From Yersinia mollaretii ATCC 43969 (GTDB taxonomy: Bacteria > Pseudomonadota > Gammaproteobacteria > Enterobacterales > Enterobacteriaceae), in contig NZ_CP054043.1 of NCBI RefSeq assembly GCF_013282725.1, positions 3,286,001 through 3,350,000 of the forward strand: a stretch of DNA of 64,000 nt. The letters run 5' to 3'. The notes under the pieces were generated by a model that was not told the DNA's origin, searched no databases, and was given only the letters and a program-made list of their open reading frames with translations. A program made the position numbers and the translations under genes. Shown in pieces: positions 57,962-64,000 of the stretch (positions within the stretch are counted from its first letter, which is position 1; each line of letters starts with the position of its first letter).

Positions 57962-58182
57962 GTGTTATCTATTTCCCTCAGTTTTCGCAGCTTGCGGTTT
58001 TTATCGACAACAAGCTGCGTTTTCGCCTGCTTTGTGACCAACCTATCTGCCCAACAGCGGCTCTCTACTTACCAAGCCACGCCATAGACGCTACCATAGG
58101 CACCCTCAATGCAGCATTCCTGACTAAATAGTTTACTGATTGATTAAACTGCTGATTACTAACCACCAGACGGGAGAGTGTT
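57962..58182. other. ydjA-selD spacer with a hairpin
   Basis: The 221 bases contain an inverted repeat CGCAGCTTG and CAAGCTGCG near 57985-58020 around a 17-base loop. It may terminate part of the ydjA transcript. No gene is seen. Confidence 0.5.
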
Positions 58183-59229
58183 ATGACATCGCCAGCGATA
58201 CGTCTTACTCAATACAGCCACGGAGCGGGTTGCGGTTGCAAAATTTCGCCCAAAGTTTTGGATAAAATTTTGCATTCCGAACAACAAAAATTTCTTGATC
58301 CTCGTCTGCTGGTGGGAAATGAAACACGCGATGATGCGGCGGTTTATGATATTGGCAGTGGTGTCGGCATTATCAGCACCACCGATTTTTTCATGCCGAT
58401 CGTTGACGATCCCTTTGATTTCGGCCGAATAGCAGCCACCAATGCCATCAGTGACATCTATGCGATGGGCGGCAAACCTATTATGGCCATTGCGATTCTG
58501 GGCTGGCCGATTGATAAATTGGCACCAGAAATTGCTCAACAGGTGATTGAAGGTGGGCGCTTTGTTTGCCAGCAGGCGGGGATTTCTCTGGCGGGTGGTC
58601 ACTCCATTGATGCGCCTGAGCCAATTTTCGGCTTAGCGGTCACCGGTATTGTCAGCACGGAACAGGTAAAGAAAAATAGTGCGGCTAAAGCGGGTTGTAA
58701 GTTGTTTCTGACCAAGCCGCTAGGGATCGGTATTCTGACTACGGCTGAAAAGCGAAGCCGATTACGGCCAGAACACCAAGGCGTGGCAACTGAAACGATG
58801 TGTCAGTTGAATAAGTCAGGTGCTGATTTTGCCCATATTTCCGGGGTGACAGCGATGACGGATGTGACCGGATTTGGCCTGTTGGGGCATTTGAGTGAGA
58901 TTTGCCAAGGTTCCGGGGTTCAGGCCACGTTACATTTTTCTGCTATTCCACGCCTACCCGCCGTTGAAGAGTATATCGCCGAGGGCTGTGTGCCGGGTGG
59001 GACAGAACGTAACTTCGACAGTTATGGTCACCTAATCGGCAAAATGTCTGATTTACAGAAAAAATTATTGTGCGATCCACAAACATCGGGCGGTTTGCTG
59101 TTAGCCGTATTGCCAGAAGCTGAAGACGACGTGCAGGCAATTGCCGCTCAACATGGTTTGACACTCAGCCCCATTGGCGAGTTAAGCGCGGTGGATAGTC
59201 GCCGGGCACTGATTGAGATTACAGAGTGA
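58183..59229 (+). CDS. selD: Selenophosphate synthetase SelD
   Basis: This 348-residue ATP-dependent enzyme makes selenophosphate for selenocysteine and selenouridine. The flexible N-terminal loop [10 protein letters not shown] holds the catalytic C17 and C19, and the Lys at 20 follows. Here the active site uses Cys, not Sec. The AIR-synthase-like fold has DDAAVYDIG and [27 protein letters not shown] precedes the ATG. topB follows after 31 bases. Confidence 0.97.
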   Translation: MTSPAIRLTQYSHGAGCGCKISPKVLDKILHSEQQKFLDPRLLVGNETRDDAAVYDIGSGVGIISTTDFFMPIVDDPFDFGRIAATNAISDIYAMGGKPIMAIAILGWPIDKLAPEIAQQVIEGGRFVCQQAGISLAGGHSIDAPEPIFGLAVTGIVSTEQVKKNSAAKAGCKLFLTKPLGIGILTTAEKRSRLRPEHQGVATETMCQLNKSGADFAHISGVTAMTDVTGFGLLGHLSEICQGSGVQATLHFSAIPRLPAVEEYIAEGCVPGGTERNFDSYGHLIGKMSDLQKKLLCDPQTSGGLLLAVLPEAEDDVQAIAAQHGLTLSPIGELSAVDSRRALIEITE

Positions 59230-59260
59230 TCTTTTCTTTGACGTACTTACGCGGTGAATG

Positions 59261-61192
59261 ATGCGACTTTTTATTGCCGAAAAACCGAGCTTGGCGCGGG
59301 CGATTGCCGATATTTTGCCAAAGCCGCATCGTCGGGGTGATGGATTCATTGCCTGTGGTAATGATCAAATGGTGACTTGGTGTGTCGGTCACTTGCTGGA
59401 ACAGGCCCAACCGGATGCTTACGACAGTCGCTATGCCCGCTGGTCACTGGCTGACTTGCCGATCATTCCTGATAAATGGCGGCTACAACCACGCCCTTCG
59501 GTCAGTAAACAACTGAATGTTATTAAACAGTTGTTGCAGCAAGCTGATGAGGTTGTTCACGCGGGTGACCCTGACCGCGAAGGGCAGCTTTTAGTCGATG
59601 AAGTCTTGGATTACCTTGATTTGGTTGCCGAGAAACGGCAAAACGTGCGCCGTTGCCTGATTAACGATTTAAACCCGCAAGCGGTTGAACGCGCGGTGGA
59701 GCGCCTACGCTATAACCGTGAATTTATCCCATTGTGCGTTTCTGCCTTGGCCCGCGCCCGTGCTGACTGGCTTTACGGCATCAATATGACGCGTGCCTAC
59801 ACTATTCTCGGACGAAATGCGGGATATGACGGCGTATTGTCCGTTGGGCGGGTACAAACCCCGGTATTAGGGCTGGTGGTGCGCCGTGATGAAGAGATTG
59901 AAGACTTCATCCCTAAAGACTTTTTTGAAGTTAAAGCCCATATCGTCACTCCGGCGGATGAGCGTTTTATTGCGCAGTGGCAGCCGAGTGACTCCTGCGA
60001 ATCCTATCAGGATGAAGAAGGGCGGTTGTTGCATCGCCCATTGGCAGAGCACGTTGTCAATCGCATTACGGGTCAGCCCGCCTTCGTCACCTCCTATAAT
60101 GATAAACGGGAATCAGAAACCGCCCCGTTGCCATTTTCTCTATCCACATTGCAAATCGAAGCGGCTAAACGTTTTGGTTTGAGTGCTCAACAAGTGTTGG
60201 ATATTTGTCAGCGGTTGTATGAAACGCACAAATTGATTACGTATCCCCGCTCAGATTGCCGATACCTACCAGAGGAGCATTTTGCTGGGCGTCATTCGGT
60301 ACTCAATGCCATCAGCATTCATCAGGCCGATTTATTGCCGCTGGAGGTGATGGACAGCGATCGCCGCAATCGTTGTTGGGATGATAAAAAAGTGGATGCG
60401 CATCACGCGATTATTCCTACCGCGCGGGCGAGTAAAGTCAATCTGACCACTGACGAGGGCAAAGTTTATCGGCTGGTGGCGCAACAATACCTGATGCAGT
60501 TCTGCCCAGATGCGCAGTTTAGAAAATGTGTTATTGAGTTGGATATTGCTGGTGGAAAATTTGTCGCTAAAGCCCGTTTTCTGGCGGAGGCGGGTTGGCG
60601 CACTCTGCTCGGCAGCAAAGAGCGTGATGAGGAAAATGAGGGCGCACCGTTACCTGTGGTGGAGAAGGGCGCAGAATTGCTGTGTGAGCGGGGTGAAGTG
60701 GTTGAGCGCCAAACCCAGCCCCCTCGGCCATTCACGGACGCTAGCTTATTATCTGCCATGACGGGTATTGCCCGTTTTGTGCAGGACAAAGAGCTGAAAA
60801 AAGTGCTACGGGCAACGGATGGTTTGGGAACGGAGGCGACACGCGCAGGGATTATTGAGCTACTCTTCAAACGGACTTTTTTGTTTAAGAAAGGGCGCTA
60901 TATACATGCCAGCCCAGCCGGAAGGGCATTGATTCACGCACTACCCGATATTGCTGCTCGCCCGGATATGACGGCGCATTGGGAATCGACATTGACACAA
61001 ATTAGCGAAAAAAACTGCCGATATCAGGATTTTATGCAACCACTGGTGGCGACATTGCAAGATTTAATCAGTCAGGCAAAACAGAATCAAAATCGCTCAT
61101 CTCAGGTGTTTCGTGGGTTGCCCGCCGCCCCGTCTGGGGAGACCAAAAAACGCAAGAAAACGCCGACCAAGGCCAAGGAGAATAAATCATGA
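59261..61192 (+). CDS. topB: DNA topoisomerase III
   Basis: This 643-residue type IA topoisomerase decatenates replication and recombination intermediates. The Toprim motif [11 protein letters not shown] near residues 101-111 (with N-terminal Glu in EKPS) and the active-site Tyr in [13 protein letters not shown] (about 327) are present. The C-terminus is basic ([14 protein letters not shown]). The family start [15 protein letters not shown] corresponds to the second of two tandem ATGs. It overlaps ynjH by four bases. Confidence 0.96.
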   Translation: MRLFIAEKPSLARAIADILPKPHRRGDGFIACGNDQMVTWCVGHLLEQAQPDAYDSRYARWSLADLPIIPDKWRLQPRPSVSKQLNVIKQLLQQADEVVHAGDPDREGQLLVDEVLDYLDLVAEKRQNVRRCLINDLNPQAVERAVERLRYNREFIPLCVSALARARADWLYGINMTRAYTILGRNAGYDGVLSVGRVQTPVLGLVVRRDEEIEDFIPKDFFEVKAHIVTPADERFIAQWQPSDSCESYQDEEGRLLHRPLAEHVVNRITGQPAFVTSYNDKRESETAPLPFSLSTLQIEAAKRFGLSAQQVLDICQRLYETHKLITYPRSDCRYLPEEHFAGRHSVLNAISIHQADLLPLEVMDSDRRNRCWDDKKVDAHHAIIPTARASKVNLTTDEGKVYRLVAQQYLMQFCPDAQFRKCVIELDIAGGKFVAKARFLAEAGWRTLLGSKERDEENEGAPLPVVEKGAELLCERGEVVERQTQPPRPFTDASLLSAMTGIARFVQDKELKKVLRATDGLGTEATRAGIIELLFKRTFLFKKGRYIHASPAGRALIHALPDIAARPDMTAHWESTLTQISEKNCRYQDFMQPLVATLQDLISQAKQNQNRSSQVFRGLPAAPSGETKKRKKTPTKAKENKS

Positions 61193-61479
61193 GAATATGG
61201 GTACTGCTAGGTTGTATCGGTTTCGCCTCGCTGATCTCCAGTGCGGCGATGGCTAATCGAAACAATGTTGATGTTGTCGTTCCATTACCGCCCGAGGTTT
61301 GGAATAACTCATCAAACCGTAACACCAACAATAATCCTTGCACCCGTTGCTGTGTTTACCAAAACCAGAACTATTCAGAAGGTGCAGTATTACGAATTGA
61401 AGGTGAAGTTTTGCAATGTGTGCGTGATGCCAGTGTGATTGGCACCAATCCGCTGATATGGAAAAGGTTAACCCGATAG
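61189..61479 (+). CDS. ynjH: DUF1496-family exported protein YnjH
   Basis: This 96-residue protein has a signal peptide ([22 protein letters not shown], cut near residue 22) and a small Cys-containing domain: [13 protein letters not shown], then [17 protein letters not shown] and LQCVRD. Four clustered Cys could form disulfides or bind metal in the periplasm. The function of the DUF1496 (YnjH) family is unknown. Its ATG overlaps the topB stop. In E. coli gdhA lies between topB and ynjH; here it is absent. Confidence 0.85.
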   Translation: MRIWVLLGCIGFASLISSAAMANRNNVDVVVPLPPEVWNNSSNRNTNNNPCTRCCVYQNQNYSEGAVLRIEGEVLQCVRDASVIGTNPLIWKRLTR

Positions 61480-61500
61480 TCGGGTTAACCAGAATGCGGC

Positions 61501-61887
61501 TTAGCGTTTTTGAGCAATGAAAGCGTCTAATAATGGGATGTCAGCGGGTGCCAAGGGGTAACGGTAAGCCTCTTCTGGCAACAGCCAAACGAGGTCCGAG
61601 TGGCAATTCAGTACCGGCTCGCCGCTGAAATTTTCGATATGCCAGGCATGTAAGCGGATGATTTTCTTACCGGAGTCCCACTGATGGGAGGCGATATAGC
61701 GGGTGACAGTCGCCTCAATATTTAACTCCTCGGCAAGTTCTCGAATCAAAGCTTGAGGCTGGTTTTCACCCGCCTCAACTTTTCCACCAGGAAACTCCCA
61801 CAATCCCGCTTGATCACTGGATGAGTCCCGCTGAGCCAGCATCACTTTACCGTTTCGTTCAATAATTGCGGCGACGACATCGATCAT
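61501..61887 (-). CDS. nudG: Nudix CTP/pyrimidine pyrophosphohydrolase NudG
   Basis: This 128-residue Nudix hydrolase of the MutT group hydrolyses oxidised or methylated pyrimidine dNTPs, including 5-OH-dCTP. The Nudix box is complete: GGKVEAGENQPQALIRELAEEL near residues 33-55. It converges with ynjH and is followed by xthA upstream on the same strand, as in E. coli. The protein lacks the short C-terminal tail of E. coli NudG. Confidence 0.92.
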   Translation of the reverse strand: MIDVVAAIIERNGKVMLAQRDSSSDQAGLWEFPGGKVEAGENQPQALIRELAEELNIEATVTRYIASHQWDSGKKIIRLHAWHIENFSGEPVLNCHSDLVWLLPEEAYRYPLAPADIPLLDAFIAQKR

Positions 61888-61956
61888 TTTTATTTATCCG
61901 TATCCGTAGTACTCAGGGATAAACAGCATAGTCCTGCCATCAAGCGAGACAATATA

Positions 61957-62763
61957 TTAGAGTGCGAACTCAGACCATACAGGTGCGTGATCAGAGGGTT
62001 TCTCCATTCCACGAATCTCGTAATCAATGCCTGTGGCGATACAGCGGGCCGCTAATGGCTGGCTTGCCAGCAATAAATCAATGCGCAGACCTCTATTTTC
62101 ATCAAAGCCCCGCGAGCGGTAATCAAACCATGAAAATTGATCATTGCAATCAGGATTTGCTGCACGGAATGTATCGACCAACCCCCAACTTTGTAACCGC
62201 TCTAACCACGCACGCTCTTCAGGCAGGAATGAACATTTACCGGTACGTAACCAGCGTTTTCTGTTCTCTTCGCCGATACCAATATCCAGATCCGTCGGGC
62301 TAATATTGATATCACCCATAATCAGCACCTGAGAATCGGCTGAAAGCTGTTGTTCCAGATACTGCTGTAAATCTGCGTAGAAACGCTCTTTTGCTGGAAA
62401 CTTTATGGGATGATCACGACTTTCCCCTTGAGGAAAATAACCATTAATGACGGTTAGAGGACCTTGTGGTGTCGCAATGTCAGCCATGATAATACGGCGC
62501 TGAGCATCCTCTTCATCCGTAGGGAAGCCACGACGCACTGCCAAAGGCTTCTCCTTAGTTAATAGTGCGACACCATAATGGCCTTTTTGGCCGTGATAGA
62601 AAACGTGATAACCGTGCTGACTGACATCTTCAAGAGGAAACATATCATCGTGTACTTTTGTTTCCTGAAGACCGATGACATCTGGTTGATGCTGCTCAAT
62701 TATTGCGGCGAGTTGATGTGGTCTAGCACGTAGCCCATTGATGTTAAAAGAGACAAACTTCAT
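61957..62763 (-). CDS. xthA: Exonuclease III
   Basis: This 268-residue EEP-fold endonuclease cleaves abasic sites and has 3'-5' exonuclease activity. Motifs are [12 protein letters not shown] at the N-terminus, the metal Glu in [12 protein letters not shown] (about E34), [13 protein letters not shown] near 150-162 and the C-terminal [10 protein letters not shown] with catalytic His. The frame opens three codons earlier, but the family start is [12 protein letters not shown] at 62763. Confidence 0.96.
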   Translation of the reverse strand: MKFVSFNINGLRARPHQLAAIIEQHQPDVIGLQETKVHDDMFPLEDVSQHGYHVFYHGQKGHYGVALLTKEKPLAVRRGFPTDEEDAQRRIIMADIATPQGPLTVINGYFPQGESRDHPIKFPAKERFYADLQQYLEQQLSADSQVLIMGDINISPTDLDIGIGEENRKRWLRTGKCSFLPEERAWLERLQSWGLVDTFRAANPDCNDQFSWFDYRSRGFDENRGLRIDLLLASQPLAARCIATGIDYEIRGMEKPSDHAPVWSEFAL

Positions 62764-63561
62764 GGTCAGCACCGTTGATTTGCTAAGAAATGGCTCCGGA
62801 TATTAGCAGATATAGAATGGAAATGTAATCCATTAACAGAGAATAAAGGAAAGGGGATAATGTTATATTGTCATTTTAGGTTGGGGAGCATTATTACGAA
62901 ATCTAGATTTTAAAAAATACGCCAAAACCATCGGGTCATCTATGGAATAGCTATTGTTTAGTGATTGAAAAATAAACTGTCATTTTATTTCCACATACTT
63001 TCAAATAAGCATGCTATATAAAATAGATTTAGCCTTGAGTAAATCATCATCAGCACTCTTTTATCAAATAAGCCATGTATCATGTTTATTGTTTGAAAAA
63101 TAATGAAAATATCGACTTATAAATTAAATGTATTCTCTTGCTAGAGGTGAGTCATAACTAATCACCTTAGCCAGTTGAAATTGCGTTGGGTATTTTTAAC
63201 TATGAGTAGTGGCATGCCATAATATCCGATTGTGATTTTTTCCAGTCTATAGATGTTAATTGATTTTGTAACGTGAGGAATAAAAGATAGTTATTAGAAA
63301 TCATGGATCTACGATGAGTCCTCTGCTAAAGCTATGGATAGAGTCAGGGGGGTAATGCATTAAATATCCACAGTGATAATAATAAAAATGCAACTTAACG
63401 CTATTTGTTCCTATGTGATGATGATTTGAGTGTCAATTATTGAAAATACAACCCATATTCTTAAGTTATTAAATACTTAATAATGTCTACAGATAATAAC
63501 AAGCATTTAAGTATGCCTGTTGTTTTTTTTGGTAAATTTTGACTCAAAGGACTAGTGAATT
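62764..63561. other. AT-rich non-coding stretch at the right edge
   Basis: This 798-base region is strikingly AT-rich compared with the flanking genes and contains many in-frame stops; I see no gene on either strand. No tRNA, repeat or IS end was recognised. It should hold the xthA promoter and the promoter of the LysR gene that follows. Composition suggests the edge of an acquired segment. Confidence 0.65.
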
Positions 63562-64000
63562 ATGTTTCTATCTAGAAAGCTAGAGGCCTTTATGGCAGTA
63601 GTTGAAAATGGCTCGCTGAGTAAGGCTGCAAGGGTGATGAACAGAACGATCCCCCCTGTAGCAAAATCAATAAAAGATTTTGAATATATAATAGGGAAAA
63701 AATTATTCAAACGAGAAAAGTTTGGTATGAGTCTAACTAGAGATGGTGAGGTTTTATATAACGATCTAAAGGATTTGTATCAACAAGAAAAAGAGATTAC
63801 GAAAAAGCACCTGACCGGGCATGTTTCCAATGTCATCAATATTTACTACGATTGGGGTAAAAGTGAAAGTCTAATAAAATTATGCAAAGTGGCTGAAAAA
63901 AATAATATTCAAGCCAATGTAATTCAATTCTTTTATGAAAATATTGATGACATTGGGGATTATGATGGAAATTCACTAATCCTGTCATCAGAAATAATTC
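63562..64000 (+). CDS. LysR-family regulator, truncated by the window edge
   Basis: The first 146 codons of a LysR-type regulator are visible. ATG 63562 follows AAAGGACTAG. The helix-turn-helix is NGSLSKAARVMNRTIPPVAKSIKDFE (about residues 17-42), and a substrate-binding domain begins near 85. Codons are AT-rich (many AAA, ATA and ATT), unlike most genes here, which suggests transfer. It resembles the LysR gene at 6243 in N-terminal layout. The target is unknown. Confidence 0.88.
   Translation, partial: MFLSRKLEAFMAVVENGSLSKAARVMNRTIPPVAKSIKDFEYIIGKKLFKREKFGMSLTRDGEVLYNDLKDLYQQEKEITKKHLTGHVSNVINIYYDWGKSESLIKLCKVAEKNNIQANVIQFFYENIDDIGDYDGNSLILSSEII

Overview
The window is a Yersinia chromosome segment, most likely of the Yersinia enterocolitica group. 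The protein families and gene order are enterobacterial. Three features point to this group rather than to Y. pestis: an oligogalacturonate/pectin module (togMN, pelW, kduD, kdgF), a B12-dependent methylmalonyl-CoA (scp) operon, and ERIC repeats of the yersinial type. The KdgF metal ligands fall exactly at H46, H48, Q53 and H87, as I recall for the characterised Y. enterocolitica KdgF. No rRNA, tRNA, CRISPR array, prophage or intact insertion sequence is visible.

Layout. 1-4.6 kb: uronate catabolism (togN partial, togM, pelW, kduD, kdgF) with KdgR-type operators. 4.6-13.7 kb: the yniC/yniB/yniA neighbourhood of E. coli, split by the scpABC-argK operon and a convergent LysR gene. 14-17.8 kb: the yfeABCD iron/manganese ABC transporter under a Fur box. 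17.9-22.1 kb: emtA, a marC-like gene, a patch of small or eroded genes, yqgA and a KTSC-domain gene. 22.4-29.6 kb: the conserved thrS-infC-rpmI-rplT-pheM-pheST-ihfA block, with an ATT-initiated infC and a pheM attenuator. 29.6-36.9 kb: ycgB (SpoVR family), a frameshifted dadA with intact dadX, and qseBC opposite ygiW. 36.9-44.4 kb: a Bcr/CflA efflux pump, a PAS-PAS-GAF-GGDEF-EAL protein, a pirin with a divergent LysR gene, and an EamA transporter with a histidine-rich tail. 44.5-53.5 kb: the E. coli-like yeaH-yeaG-mipA-yeaD-gapA-msrB-yeaC order, interrupted by ERIC repeats and a higBA toxin-antitoxin pair. 53.6-62.8 kb: pncA, ansA, sppA, ydjA, selD, topB, ynjH, nudG, xthA. 62.8-64 kb: an AT-rich stretch ending in a LysR gene cut by the window edge.

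How the genes work together. TogMN imports oligogalacturonides, PelW cleaves them in the cytoplasm, KdgF linearises the unsaturated uronate and KduD reduces it toward KDG; KdgR-like palindromes precede pelW and lie between kduD and kdgF. ScpA, ArgK, ScpB and ScpC make up a succinate-to-propionate cycle. YeaG, YeaH and YcgB belong to a co-conserved kinase/VWA/SpoVR stress module whose third member lies 13 kb from the pair. DadX remains intact although its partner dadA carries a one-base deletion in a G run.

I see no clearly new multi-gene system. The best leads for a second look are the dadA frameshift, the small-RNA candidate and perfect 11-bp inverted repeat upstream of yqgA, the Fur-like site ahead of ydjA-selD-topB, the structured insertion inside an ERIC element next to higBA, the 17-bp tandem array running into the EamA gene, and the eroded small-gene patch at 19.5-20.7 kb.
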